A stretch of DNA of 46,494 bases from Fidelibacterota bacterium (GCA_012964665.1 DTTO01000010.1:1-46494); one strand, 5' to 3'; numbered from the stretch's first letter, positions 1-10,787 are shown. Numbers and translations: made by a program. Notes: generated by a model not told the origin, from the letters alone.

Positions 1-514
1 CTTTTGCTTCGTCATGGGAGCGCAGGTGGTCTCCTGCCACCTTAACGCCCTTACCACCGGCTAAACCATCGTATTTTACCACATAATTTTCACCGAGAGT
101 TTGGAGGAAGGGCAACACGCCATCCATAGATGAAAAAGTCCGGTATTCAGGACAGGCAGGAATGCCGTATTCGGTTAGAAGATCGCGTGCGAAGGCCTTT
201 GAAGTTTCGATTTGGGCTAGATTTTTTTTGGGGCCGACGACCTTTGTGCCGATGTCCCAAAGGGCATCGGCAACACCCATTGCCAAAGGATTTTCAGGGC
301 CAACAATTGCAAGCACGGCACCAATTTTTAAAGCATAACTAGAAACAAGTTTCGGGTCATTAATATCATCGATTTTGATTTCCGCGCACAGCTCCACAAT
401 ACCCGGATTCATATTGGATGCCAGACAAAAAATATTTTTTTCTTGTGGTGAGTTGTTTAGCGCACGGGCAATGGCATGTTCTCGGGCCCCTGAGCCAACC
501 AAAAGGATGTTCAT
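1..514 (-). CDS. purD: Phosphoribosylamine--glycine ligase (GAR synthetase), N-terminal part, cut by window edge
   Basis: Translating the minus strand from an ATG at 514 gives MNILLVGSGAREHAIARAL, the classic PurD N-terminus, followed by a Rossmann-like region and, near the window edge, KYDGLAGGKGV, the ATP-grasp glycine-rich segment. About 171 of the usual ~420 residues are present. The enzyme joins glycine to phosphoribosylamine with ATP, the second step of purine synthesis, in the cytoplasm. Its ATG overlaps the purF TGA in a 4-base ATGA (511-514), so it is probably translationally coupled as the last visible gene of the pur operon. No Shine-Dalgarno site is seen, which fits coupling. Confidence 0.95.
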   Translation of the reverse strand, partial: MNILLVGSGAREHAIARALNNSPQEKNIFCLASNMNPGIVELCAEIKIDDINDPKLVSSYALKIGAVLAIVGPENPLAMGVADALWDIGTKVVGPKKNLAQIETSKAFARDLLTEYGIPACPEYRTFSSMDGVLPFLQTLGENYVVKYDGLAGGKGVKVAGDHLRSHDEAK

Positions 515-1992
515 TTTTGTTTGGACCGTTCATGGTTACGCTGGCGTTCCATTCTCTCCATGGTATGTTCGTCTACATCTCCAGTAATATATTGGCCGTT
601 TAAACAAGCCATACAAGGACGGTCAATGTTATGCTCCCCCTTGCGCGTAACCGCTTCGACAAGATCATCAATTTTTTGGTACATTAAAATGTCTACACCC
701 ATATATTCTTCTATTTCAGAAACGCTACGATGGGCGGCGGTTAATTCTCCACGGGTGGGCATATCAACACCATAAAAACACGGAAATTTTACTGGTGGAC
801 AAGCAGAAACAAAGAATACTTTTGTGGCGCCGAACTCCCGCACCATACGGACAATTTCTTTACTTGTGTTACCACGGACAATACTGTCATCGACAATTAG
901 CACTTTTTTATCTCGAATCTCAAATTCTTGGGGAACCAGTTTATACCGAACAGATTTTTTACGTATTTCTTGGCCCGGCATAATAAAGGTTCTACCAATA
1001 AAAGGGTTTTTATATAGTCCTTCAGAAAACCGCACGCCTAATTCATTGGCAAAACTTAATGCAGCGGTATTTGCGGTGGATGGTGCTGGAATAACAATAT
1101 CCGGGGTAATATCTGGATATTGTTCCTTCCAGCGCTTTGCAAGGTTCTGACCCATGCGAAGACGAGATCGGTATACACTAATTTCGTTTTGGATAGAGTC
1201 AGGCCGGGCAAAATAAACATATTCGAATATACAAGGTGTAAACTGTTCGTTTTTTAATGTGCGACTGTGAACAGTGCCGTTTTCTTCAATGTAGATAACC
1301 TCACCAGGGGCAACGTTTCCATCTAATTCAAAACCAAGGGCATAAAACATGGTTGTTTCGGAAGCAAAAATATGATCTGTTGTACCATCATTATTTTGTC
1401 GAACACCCTTGACTAGGGGCCGTATTCCATGGGGGTCGCGAAAAACAACCATGCCCTTATTCATAATAGTTCCTATAACAGAATAAGCACCACTGGCCCT
1501 ATGAAAAACCGTGTCAACGGCTTGACAAATTTGGTCAAAAAAACTAAGATTTTTAATATCTGTCTTTGGATGATCTAAGGCATGGGCAAAAATGTGGAGG
1601 ATGACCTCAATATCAACAGAGGAATTAATAAGCCGATGGTCTTGTTCGTTTACTTCGTTAACCAGGTCATTATAATTAACCAGGTTCCCGTTATGGGCCA
1701 TGGCGATGCCGTGTGGAACGTGGGTCATTACCGGTTGCGCCTCTTCAACGCTGAAACCACCAACAGTAGGATAACGCGTGTGTCCGATACCCACCTTGCC
1801 TTGTAAGCGCGCCATGTTTTGTTCATCAAAAATATCACGGATGTACCCAGTCCCCTTTTTTTCATGGAAACGTTTGTTATAGGTCATCATTCCAGCAGCA
1901 TCTTGACCGCGGTGCTGTAGATGGATCAGGCTTTCGTATAACTCACCCGCGACCGGTTTCTGAGTAGAAATGATACCAACCACACCACACAT
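511..1992 (-). CDS. purF: Amidophosphoribosyltransferase
   Basis: This 493-residue protein begins MCGVVGI, so after Met removal Cys2 is the N-terminal nucleophile of the class II glutaminase domain without a propeptide to cleave. The PRPP-binding loop VLIVDDSIVRGNT lies at about 364-376. Four cysteines (C254 in TPCIFEY, C405, C460 and C463 in CMAC) sit where the Bacillus-type enzyme binds its [4Fe-4S] cluster, so I infer an iron-sulfur, oxygen-sensitive PurF. It makes phosphoribosylamine from PRPP and glutamine, the committed purine step. Its start overlaps the purB stop by one base (TAATG) and its stop overlaps the purD start. Confidence 0.97.
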   Translation of the reverse strand: MCGVVGIISTQKPVAGELYESLIHLQHRGQDAAGMMTYNKRFHEKKGTGYIRDIFDEQNMARLQGKVGIGHTRYPTVGGFSVEEAQPVMTHVPHGIAMAHNGNLVNYNDLVNEVNEQDHRLINSSVDIEVILHIFAHALDHPKTDIKNLSFFDQICQAVDTVFHRASGAYSVIGTIMNKGMVVFRDPHGIRPLVKGVRQNNDGTTDHIFASETTMFYALGFELDGNVAPGEVIYIEENGTVHSRTLKNEQFTPCIFEYVYFARPDSIQNEISVYRSRLRMGQNLAKRWKEQYPDITPDIVIPAPSTANTAALSFANELGVRFSEGLYKNPFIGRTFIMPGQEIRKKSVRYKLVPQEFEIRDKKVLIVDDSIVRGNTSKEIVRMVREFGATKVFFVSACPPVKFPCFYGVDMPTRGELTAAHRSVSEIEEYMGVDILMYQKIDDLVEAVTRKGEHNIDRPCMACLNGQYITGDVDEHTMERMERQRNHERSKQK

Positions 1993-3341
1993 TATATCAT
2001 CTCTACTAGTTTAGGTGCCAAACCAATGTAGTTATCGGGCGTCAAATTCAGCAGGGATTGTTTATCGTCATCTGGAATTTTAAGGCTGGTAAGGAATGCA
2101 GTAAAAGCCTCTTGATCAAATTTTTGACCTCGTGTTATCTTTTTTAATTGTTCGTAAGCATCAGGTTTGCCAGCCTTACGAAGGATTGTTTGCACCCCTT
2201 CAGCCAACACCTCCCAGTGATTATTCAATTCAGAAGAAATTTGGACGCTGTTGATGGTGGTTCTTTTTAAACCTTTTAATATATTCTGCAGGGATAGATA
2301 GGAGTGACCTAAAGCCACGCCTTGGTTGCGTAAAGTGGTAGAATCGGTTAAGTCACGCTGCATTCGGGAAACAGGCAATTTTGTTGAAAGGTGGTTTAAC
2401 AAAGCGTTTGAAATGCCGAGATTTCCTTCTGCATTTTCAAATTGAATGGGGTTTATTTTATGGGGCATAGTGGATGACCCCACTTCTCCTTTTATATGTT
2501 TCTGTCCGATAATGCCTCGACTTATATAAAACCACATATCTCGACAAAAATCGGTAAGAATGGAATTAATTCGAATAACTTGGTGATAACTTTCTACCAA
2601 TGAATCGTGGGGTTCGATTTGAGTCGTTATAAGGTTAGGCTTAAGCCCAATTAATTTAACAAAACGGGAAGAAAACCGTATCCAGTTTACTTTGGGATAA
2701 GCAGCCATTTGAGCGGACCATGTCCCCGTAGCACCACCAAACTTTCCTAACAATATATTGGATTTGATCTGCTGGATTTGTCTATCAAGGCGCACGTAGA
2801 AAACAGCAATCTCCTTCCCAAAAGTTGTTGGTGTTGCTGGCTGGCCGTGGGTAAGCGCTAACATAGAAGTGTTTTTATATTTTTTGGCAAATCCCTTTAA
2901 TAAATTATTAACTGACTGAAGCGCAGGAACATATATCTGTTTCAATCCATCTTGCCACATAAGTGAATAGGATAGATTATTTATATCTTCTGATGTAAGC
3001 CCAAAATGGATCCAGGGGTGTAAAGATTTTTTAACCTTGCCCTGAATATAATATTCAATTGCTTTTACATCATGATTGGTTGTGGCTTCTATGGCTTTAA
3101 CTTGTTTGGCACAAGTAGAATTAAAATTTTGATAGAATTTTCGTAAGCGGGATTGTTGATTATTAGAAAAAGGTGAAAGGTTTTCTATTCCTTTTTCATT
3201 AGCTAATGCGATCAGATATTCGATCTCGACTTTTAGCCGATATGTCATAAGCGCCGTTTCAGAAAAATAGGTGGATAAGTTCCCCACGCTACTAAAATAG
3301 CGCCCGTCTAATGGAGAAATAGCGTTCAGCCGATTAGACAC
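1992..3341 (-). CDS. purB: Adenylosuccinate lyase
   Basis: The protein carries the fumarase/aspartase-superfamily signature GSSTMPHKINP (about 288-298), THGQPATPTT around the catalytic His, and the E. coli-type N-terminus NAISPLDGRY. It catalyses two fumarate-releasing reactions: SAICAR to AICAR and adenylosuccinate to AMP. The frame stays open upstream to a TTG at 3383, giving 463 residues, but those 14 extra residues lie inside purE and do not look like the family. I prefer the GTG at 3341, which overlaps the purE stop (GTGTCTAA) and gives 449 residues, close to the E. coli length. The choice of start is inferred; no strong ribosome site decides it. Confidence 0.95.
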   Translation of the reverse strand: MSNRLNAISPLDGRYFSSVGNLSTYFSETALMTYRLKVEIEYLIALANEKGIENLSPFSNNQQSRLRKFYQNFNSTCAKQVKAIEATTNHDVKAIEYYIQGKVKKSLHPWIHFGLTSEDINNLSYSLMWQDGLKQIYVPALQSVNNLLKGFAKKYKNTSMLALTHGQPATPTTFGKEIAVFYVRLDRQIQQIKSNILLGKFGGATGTWSAQMAAYPKVNWIRFSSRFVKLIGLKPNLITTQIEPHDSLVESYHQVIRINSILTDFCRDMWFYISRGIIGQKHIKGEVGSSTMPHKINPIQFENAEGNLGISNALLNHLSTKLPVSRMQRDLTDSTTLRNQGVALGHSYLSLQNILKGLKRTTINSVQISSELNNHWEVLAEGVQTILRKAGKPDAYEQLKKITRGQKFDQEAFTAFLTSLKIPDDDKQSLLNLTPDNYIGLAPKLVEMI

Positions 3342-3720
3342 CAAAGATCCGTTTAACCGCCAAAGCGCAATTGCCAGGATCAATCACAGTAAGCACCGGG
3401 GTGTTGCTCGGCATCTGTAACGTGGAATGGATGTTGATTAACATATCTGATTTATCAGAAAAAGGCGGACAACCTAGTGTGGGAAATTCTGAATTGGCCG
3501 CAACAAATCCAGACAGAGCATTAGACCGCCCAGCGATGGTTATATAGATAATATCTTTACTATCTTTGTTAGCATCAAGAATCTCCAAGACTTTTAATGG
3601 TTGCTTGTGGGCCGATGCGGCATGTTGTTCCCAAGAAATTCCATACTTATCCAGTTTGTCCGTAATTTTTTTTGCATGAGGCTCATCCGACGCTGAACCC
3701 ATAATAATTACTGCTTTCAT
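3334..3720 (-). CDS. purE: Class II PurE, AIR carboxylase
   Basis: At 128 residues this is shorter than the usual ~160-residue class I PurE. The start GSASDEPHAKKI and SAHKQP are general PurE motifs, but the central stretch IAGRSNALSGFVAANSEFP followed by GCPP matches the class II signature of animal PAICS (AGRSN, then CPP) rather than the AGGAAHLPG of class I mutases. Class II enzymes carboxylate AIR directly with CO2 and need no PurK. No purK lies in this operon, which agrees. The start overlaps the purC stop in ATGA (3717-3720). Family assignment is secure; class II is inferred from motifs. Confidence 0.9.
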   Translation of the reverse strand: MKAVIIMGSASDEPHAKKITDKLDKYGISWEQHAASAHKQPLKVLEILDANKDSKDIIYITIAGRSNALSGFVAANSEFPTLGCPPFSDKSDMLINIHSTLQMPSNTPVLTVIDPGNCALAVKRIFGV

Positions 3721-4703
3721 AAAAGGCCCTTTAAGTTTTCATTAATTCTTTCTTCAACAAGCTTACTCGCATCGGGGAACGGAAAAGACTCGCCAACAAC
3801 AGTTTCATATAAATAGATATAACGACTTGAAAGTTCAGCCACCAATTCTTCTGGTGCGTCGGGCAAAATTTTATCATTGTATGGATCACAGTTATCTACA
3901 AACCAAAGACGCAAAAATTCCTTATCAATATTTTGTGGTTCCTGTCCCGCAGACATACGCTCTTCATAGGTGTTCGCGACCCAATAACGGCTCGAATCTG
4001 GTGTGTGGATTTCATCGATAAGTCTAATTATTCCATCTTTGTCTCGACCCATTTCATATTTTGTATCCACAAGAATCATGCCGTTTTGTCTTGATTTTAC
4101 CTGTCCAAAAGCAAATAATTCCAGCGCCATTTGGCTACAATAGTCCCAATCTTTTTGGGTCATCCACTCCTCACTTATGATTTCATCAGGAGAGATAGGA
4201 CGGTCGTGATGCTCTTCCTTGGTTGTGGGCGTGAGCATATTGGTATCTAGTTTTTGGTTTTTAACCAAACCTTCTTGGAGCGCATTTCCACAGTATTCGC
4301 GATCACCATTATTATACACTGTCCAGAGAGATGTGCTTGTGCTGCCAGTGATGTAACCCCTGACTACAAACTCGATTGGAAAAACCTCACATTTTTTTAC
4401 TATAGTTACATTAGGATCAGGAATTTTGATTACATGATTAGGGATAATATCCTTGGTCTGGTCAAACCACCAGGCGCTGGTAAGATTTAGCACCTGTCCT
4501 TTGAATGGTATGGATGCCAGTACGCGGTCAAAAGCGCTTTGGCGGTCCGTAGTGATCAGTACGATCTTGTTATCAAGTTCATATTGATCTCGGACCTTGC
4601 CAGTCCTTTTGCTTCCAGAAGATAAAGCGGTTTCGGTTAATGTGTTGTTTAGCTCAGCATTGATACGGGCTTTATAGTGTTCAGTTGATTCGATAACATT
4701 CAT
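3717..4703 (-). CDS. purC: Phosphoribosylaminoimidazole-succinocarboxamide (SAICAR) synthetase
   Basis: The protein has 328 residues, of the longer yeast/plant-like PurC type rather than the ~240-residue bacterial form. Recognisable motifs are TGKVRDQY, ITTDRQSAFDRVLASIPFKG, the VVRGYITGSTSTSLW segment and LVDTKYEMG. It condenses CAIR with aspartate using ATP, the step after PurE, which lies directly downstream with a 4-base overlap. Its ATG lies 23 bases inside the end of the purQS gene, suggesting translational coupling. Confidence 0.96.
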   Translation of the reverse strand: MNVIESTEHYKARINAELNNTLTETALSSGSKRTGKVRDQYELDNKIVLITTDRQSAFDRVLASIPFKGQVLNLTSAWWFDQTKDIIPNHVIKIPDPNVTIVKKCEVFPIEFVVRGYITGSTSTSLWTVYNNGDREYCGNALQEGLVKNQKLDTNMLTPTTKEEHHDRPISPDEIISEEWMTQKDWDYCSQMALELFAFGQVKSRQNGMILVDTKYEMGRDKDGIIRLIDEIHTPDSSRYWVANTYEERMSAGQEPQNIDKEFLRLWFVDNCDPYNDKILPDAPEELVAELSSRYIYLYETVVGESFPFPDASKLVEERINENLKGLL

Positions 4704-5937
4704 GAGATAAAGGGTTGAATAATATGTGTGTGTCTAAAATTTGGTCTAGTATGGTTTCAAAATTACCGCTGTTTACAATCACATTCCATATGACACCGCG
4801 TTTTAGTTGTGAAATTTCATTAATTTCAAAGCGTCGGGTTAAAGACTCAAATTTTGATCGGCCAATCATATCTTCTTTTTGGCGCACCAAGAAAGATGCG
4901 GTGTTTTCTTTTCTTTGGATTGTACTGATAAATTCTTTGTTAGAATTGTATAGCTCACCAGTATCATTAATTTTTTGAAGAGCATGTTCCCGATCACTGC
5001 CGATTGTTATCTCCCAGTGGGTTTGTCGCTTAATGGCAATATTGAACCCCAAATGCTTCAGCGCATTTTGTACTGATGATGCTTCATTATCTGCGATGAT
5101 CATATCAATTACCCATTCCGTGGTACGACCATTTGGGTTGTATTGTGTTACTTCATAGTGTGGGCGTTCGAAGGAAAGAGTACAATCTATAGCAGGAGTT
5201 CCGTTTTCTATAAATTCTTTCATAGATGAAAATATAACATCACCGTTATTGGTTCGCTCTGGGTGAGGCATTATGGCCATGACGTTTCCAGCTGGATTAC
5301 ATACTGCCGCTAGATTGTACATAGACCCATTTGGGTTCGTGGGGAACTCATCTATAATACTACCATTATCATCACAGTAACGATAAACTGTTTGATTATT
5401 CGCAATCATTTTTTCTAGCAATTCTTCTGGAACAATAAAACGACCTTCACCGTGAGCTAAAGGAATATTGATCCATTCACCAGTTTTTAAATGTTGTGTA
5501 AAAGCACATCGGTCTGATGGTATAGAGTTCTGCAGATTGGCCCATGTATTATAATAACCAACACCAATCACACGACCCCCTTTAACCCGTTTATTATCTG
5601 TAAGCGCCATTCCTATGGAATAACCTTGAAGCCCGGGGACAAGTCCGCTTTCTACTAAAATCTGTGCACCGTTACAAATGCCTAGAACGGGTTTGCCTTT
5701 TTCTGCTTCCAGTTTGACTTGTTTTATGATGGGATCAAGCGCGGCAATGATACCTGCTCTGGAACGATCCTCATAAGAAAAACCGCCAACGATAATGTAA
5801 CCATCAAATTGTACTAATTTTTCTGCAGATTCATTCCATAAAAACTCGACAGGGTTTAAACCAACCCGATAACAAGCCATGAATGTTTCTCGTTCTGTAT
5901 TGGATCCGGGAAATTGGACGACCGCAATACTGGACAT
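4681..5937 (-). CDS. purQ: FGAM synthase glutaminase subunit PurQ fused to two PurS-like domains
   Basis: Residues 1 to about 270 are PurQ: VVQFPGSN start, class I glutaminase nucleophile Cys88 in GICNGAQIL, and H225/E227 in MPHPER. The remaining ~145 residues, absent from ordinary PurQ (~227 aa), look like two PurS copies. Copy 1 (about 275-341) contains VQNALKHLGFN, WEITI and a tail like the PurS C-terminus. Copy 2 (about 348-418) has KFESLTRRFEINEISQLKRG, then an alternating strand and DQILDTHILFNPLSHECYRI, matching the PurS end (MCEKLLANTVIEDYRY in B. subtilis as I recall it). It supplies ammonia to PurL, whose gene lies two genes upstream. No separate purS is visible. PurQ is certain; the PurS repeats are by-eye homology. 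Confidence 0.93.
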   Translation of the reverse strand: MSSIAVVQFPGSNTERETFMACYRVGLNPVEFLWNESAEKLVQFDGYIIVGGFSYEDRSRAGIIAALDPIIKQVKLEAEKGKPVLGICNGAQILVESGLVPGLQGYSIGMALTDNKRVKGGRVIGVGYYNTWANLQNSIPSDRCAFTQHLKTGEWINIPLAHGEGRFIVPEELLEKMIANNQTVYRYCDDNGSIIDEFPTNPNGSMYNLAAVCNPAGNVMAIMPHPERTNNGDVIFSSMKEFIENGTPAIDCTLSFERPHYEVTQYNPNGRTTEWVIDMIIADNEASSVQNALKHLGFNIAIKRQTHWEITIGSDREHALQKINDTGELYNSNKEFISTIQRKENTASFLVRQKEDMIGRSKFESLTRRFEINEISQLKRGVIWNVIVNSGNFETILDQILDTHILFNPLSHECYRIN

Positions 5938-5939
5938 TA

Positions 5940-6974
5940 TTAAACGCTCACTTCTTTTTTGCCTTTTACTACATTACCGATTTCGTAAACTTCTGTTAAA
6001 TTATTAAGCACATTTTTAACTATGTTTACATTGGACGGATCAACAATAAATACCATCCCAATCCCCATGTTAAAAGTGCGGTACATTTCATTTTTCTCTA
6101 CTTTGCCTATATGTTGCATTACATCAAAAACAGGAGGTTTTGGCCAAGACCCTTTTTGAATTTTAATACCACAACCATCAGGTAAAATGCGTGGAATATT
6201 TTCTAATAGACCACCGCCAGTAATATGTGCTATGCCTTTAATGTCAATGCTCTTGTCCAATACTGCAAACACATGATTTGTATAATTAATATGAGGCTCT
6301 AATAGTGTAAGTCCGACTGATTTTTCTAATTCCGGGAGGGAATCATGCACATCATATTGACCAATATCAAAAAAGAGTTTTCGAGCAAAAGAATAACCGT
6401 TGGTATGTAGTCCATTAGAAGGTAGTCCCAACACAGAATCCCCGGGCATAATGGAATCACCCGTAATAATACATTCTTTTTCCACAACGCCAGTAATGAC
6501 CCCAACAAGATCATGTTCTCCAGACAAATAAGTATCTGGCATTTCAGCTGTTTCACCACCGACCAATGACACGCGGGTCTCCTTGCAGGCTTTCACCATT
6601 CCAGAGACGATTTCTTCTATGATCTCAGGCTTCAGCCTATCGTTTGCTATATAATCCAGGAAGGTTAGTGGCCGAGCCCCCATAACTAAAATATCATTGG
6701 CAGTGGCACTTAAAAGATCAATGCCGATCGTGTCAAATTTTCCTAGTTTTCTAGCGATGATTGTTTTTGTGCCTACACCGTCAATGCTTTGAACCATAAC
6801 CGGATTTTTATAACTGTTTAGAATTGGTTTCAGATCGTAGAGGGCACCAAAACCACCGATTCCAGCAAGGACATTAGATGTAAAAGTAGATTGCACACCA
6901 TATTTGATCCGATCCACCGCCTCATTTCCGGCATCAATATCTACGCCGGCTGATTTGTAGTTGATTTTAGCCAT
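5940..6974 (-). CDS. purM: Phosphoribosylformylglycinamidine cyclo-ligase (AIR synthetase)
   Basis: This 344-residue protein has the usual PurM length and landmarks: YKSAGVDIDAGNEAVDRIK at the start, VQSIDGVGTK, VGGETAEMPDTY and the C-terminal ITGGGLLENIPR. It closes FGAM to AIR with ATP in the cytoplasm. Its stop is 2 bases before the purQS start and its ATG shares one base with the purL stop (TAATG), so it sits between the two parts of the FGAM synthase that makes its substrate. Confidence 0.97.
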   Translation of the reverse strand: MAKINYKSAGVDIDAGNEAVDRIKYGVQSTFTSNVLAGIGGFGALYDLKPILNSYKNPVMVQSIDGVGTKTIIARKLGKFDTIGIDLLSATANDILVMGARPLTFLDYIANDRLKPEIIEEIVSGMVKACKETRVSLVGGETAEMPDTYLSGEHDLVGVITGVVEKECIITGDSIMPGDSVLGLPSNGLHTNGYSFARKLFFDIGQYDVHDSLPELEKSVGLTLLEPHINYTNHVFAVLDKSIDIKGIAHITGGGLLENIPRILPDGCGIKIQKGSWPKPPVFDVMQHIGKVEKNEMYRTFNMGIGMVFIVDPSNVNIVKNVLNNLTEVYEIGNVVKGKKEVSV

Positions 6975-9310
6975 TATAATTTTTCACGCAATCCATTTGT
7001 CCATGCATCTTTTGCGTGTTTCACAGATAATTTGACAACACTATTAAAAACCATCGCCCTTGAATCATTTGTTGATCCGATTTTAATTAGTTCAATCCCA
7101 TGATGAGAAAATATGGATTGTACTGCTTCCATATTATTCATTGATAATTCTAAAATGAATCCCCCCGTTTCAGAAAATAAAATTGTATCTGTACGTAAAT
7201 CATTAATGATTTTGACATCACACCCGATTTCATTTCCAAATGTCATTTCGGCAACAGCAGACGCAACGCCACCATCCGCGATATCATGGCAGGATAGAAT
7301 CAAACGCTTTTCAATACAATTATTCAGGGCAAAGATTTGATTTTTTACTTCTTTAAGATCAGGCTTCGGCAGATTGATCCCCAGCTCATTATAAAGGCTG
7401 TAATATACACTGCCGCCCAGCTCATCTTTGCGTTGACCAACCATCAGTAAAATAGAATCTGATTTTTGAAAATGCATGGGTATTGTCTTGTTTACATCTT
7501 GAATACGACCCAAACAACTCACGATTGGACTAGGAGGAATCGCACCTGATTTAGATTCGTTATAAAAACTTACGTTACCAGCGATAATAGGTGTGGGATG
7601 ATTCGGGTTTTCTTTTAATGTTATGGCACGACAGGCATCTGCGATACCTCGGACACTTTCTACAAATTCCCACATTTGGTGGGGGTTTTCCGGGTTACCA
7701 AAACATAAACAGTCTGTAATAGCATGGGGTGTTGCACCCACGGCGGCCACGTTTCGCATGGCTTCTACCACAGAATTTACACCGCCCCAGTAGGGACTGA
7801 TTAATCCGTGTCGTGGGTTGTGATCGGTGGATAAAGCTATGCCAACGTCTCGAATTTCTGATGGGTATTTTTTAGAATTAAAAGGAGCCATAACCCCGGC
7901 ATCTGCCACGCCTGTTTCCATTTGAGTCCGCCCCTGGACCTGTTTATCATACTGTTCAAACACCGGTTCCCGACTGGCCATGTTCTCATGAGATAGTATA
8001 TTCAGTAAGACCTGATTATAATCTAACGGTTCTGATAAATTTGGTTCGACAAATATTGTTTCTCTTGGCTCAAAAGGCCGGTTATATAAAAAGCCTTCTG
8101 TTACTTCTTTGGCAGGAGCGTTCACAATTTCTTCATTACCATTATGAACAATATATTGTCCATCACTTCGAATTTTTCCAATAATCGAGGCCATGGAACC
8201 AGCACTTACACCGGGCAAGTCGTACGCAGTATTGTAATGGTCTACAATAAAATTTGTCCATTCAGGTGGGCTGACCCACATAAATCTTTCCTGGGTCTCG
8301 CTACAAAGATATACTGAGGGATGGAGATTTTTCATTCCGATATGTATTTTATCCATCCATACTTCAGATCCATATCCAGAAGTTTCGGCTAGCTCTACAC
8401 TTGCACAAGCTATACCACCAGCACCAAGATCTTTGAATCCAATATTATTAATGAGATTTTTTTCCTTCAAGATATTGAATAAAGCATATGTGGATTTTAA
8501 AAGATGCCTTTCTAAAAAGGCATTTGGTTCCTGTACGGCGCCTTTATTCTGTTCTTTCTTTTTTTCTTCCAGTTCTAAAGATGCAAAACTGGCGCCGCCA
8601 AACCCACTGTTATCTGTGGGCTTTCCAATAAGGATAAGATCATACCCATCAGCATTTTTTGGTGCGTAGGAATGAATTATATGATCCTCTCGTACGATAC
8701 CAAGCGTCACCAAAGTCACTAAACAATTTTCATTATATCCCTCGTGGTAATAAATGTCACCAGAAATATTTGGAATTCCCAAAGGATTGCCATAACCAGC
8801 AATACCCGCTACCACACCATCGTGTATCCATTTCGTTTTATTGCGGTTAATTTCTCCAAAACGAAAAGAATCTGTGCAGGCAATAACTTCAGCGCCCATG
8901 CACATCACATCACGGACGTTGCCCCCAACGCCGGTTGCGGCCCCTTCGTATGGCACAATTTGGGATGGATGGTTATGAGATTCGTGGCTCATAACAACAC
9001 ACCAACGATGGCCTTCATGATCTGTAGCTACGGATACAACACCAGCGTCTTCTTTGGCACCCAGGACCACATCCGGCCCCTCGGTGGTTAATTGCTTTAG
9101 GTGGGAACGGCTACTTTTATAACTGCAATGTTCAGATCCCTGAATGGAAAATAAAACAAGCTCAGTAAGGGAAGGCGCCCGGCCAAGCATCTCGTTTTGA
9201 ATCTTCATGGCCTCTTCAGGTGTAAGAGGGATGTTTAATTCAGCAAGCTTGGTTTGGATGGCATCGGATTCTAATTCGCTGAAATCGATGATCTCGCTTG
9301 TAAATGCCAT
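6974..9310 (-). CDS. purL: Phosphoribosylformylglycinamidine synthase, small-type PurL
   Basis: At 778 residues this is the small PurL that needs separate PurQ and PurS, not the ~1300-residue enzyme with built-in glutaminase. Motifs include GSEHCSYKSSR, the nucleotide-binding SHNHPSQIVPYEGAATGVGG, KDLGAGGIACAS and CHDIADGGVASAVAEM. It converts FGAR to FGAM with ATP and ammonia channelled from PurQ. The partner PurQ-PurS fusion lies at 4681-5937 in the same operon. It follows purA after a 43-base gap, the largest internal gap of the operon. Confidence 0.97.
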   Translation of the reverse strand: MAFTSEIIDFSELESDAIQTKLAELNIPLTPEEAMKIQNEMLGRAPSLTELVLFSIQGSEHCSYKSSRSHLKQLTTEGPDVVLGAKEDAGVVSVATDHEGHRWCVVMSHESHNHPSQIVPYEGAATGVGGNVRDVMCMGAEVIACTDSFRFGEINRNKTKWIHDGVVAGIAGYGNPLGIPNISGDIYYHEGYNENCLVTLVTLGIVREDHIIHSYAPKNADGYDLILIGKPTDNSGFGGASFASLELEEKKKEQNKGAVQEPNAFLERHLLKSTYALFNILKEKNLINNIGFKDLGAGGIACASVELAETSGYGSEVWMDKIHIGMKNLHPSVYLCSETQERFMWVSPPEWTNFIVDHYNTAYDLPGVSAGSMASIIGKIRSDGQYIVHNGNEEIVNAPAKEVTEGFLYNRPFEPRETIFVEPNLSEPLDYNQVLLNILSHENMASREPVFEQYDKQVQGRTQMETGVADAGVMAPFNSKKYPSEIRDVGIALSTDHNPRHGLISPYWGGVNSVVEAMRNVAAVGATPHAITDCLCFGNPENPHQMWEFVESVRGIADACRAITLKENPNHPTPIIAGNVSFYNESKSGAIPPSPIVSCLGRIQDVNKTIPMHFQKSDSILLMVGQRKDELGGSVYYSLYNELGINLPKPDLKEVKNQIFALNNCIEKRLILSCHDIADGGVASAVAEMTFGNEIGCDVKIINDLRTDTILFSETGGFILELSMNNMEAVQSIFSHHGIELIKIGSTNDSRAMVFNSVVKLSVKHAKDAWTNGLREKL

Positions 9311-9353
9311 GCGGAATTTCTAATCAGAAAAAGATTATAGCAAAAAAGAAATA

Positions 9354-10646
<1,293 letters not shown>

Positions 10647-10715
10647 TTAAAAAAGAATGCTGGCTTGCCTTTGGTATGTGGGAAAAAAGAATGAAACACA
10701 AAATTAAAGCTATAA

Positions 10716-10744
10716 AGATTACATTTAATTCAGGATATTGGCAA
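10716..10744 (-). promoter_or_regulatory. Candidate sigma-70-like promoter of the purine operon
   Basis: Read on the minus strand, TTGCCA (10744-10739) and TAATCT (10721-10716) are separated by 17 bases in the gap upstream of purA. The -35 matches five of six consensus bases and the -10 matches the three most conserved positions. Transcription would begin near 10709, giving a leader of about 60 bases. A box pair with the same -10 and spacing precedes the gene at 29084. No purine riboswitch or PurR site was recognised. Prediction only. Confidence 0.35.
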
Positions 10745-10787
10745 AGTGACAATTCAATAAATTAGAAATAATTATAGAAAAACTATT

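Noticed and set aside
3342-3383. TTG start for purB at 3383
   Set aside because: It would add 14 residues inside purE that do not resemble any PurB N-terminus; the GTG at 3341 fits the family length.
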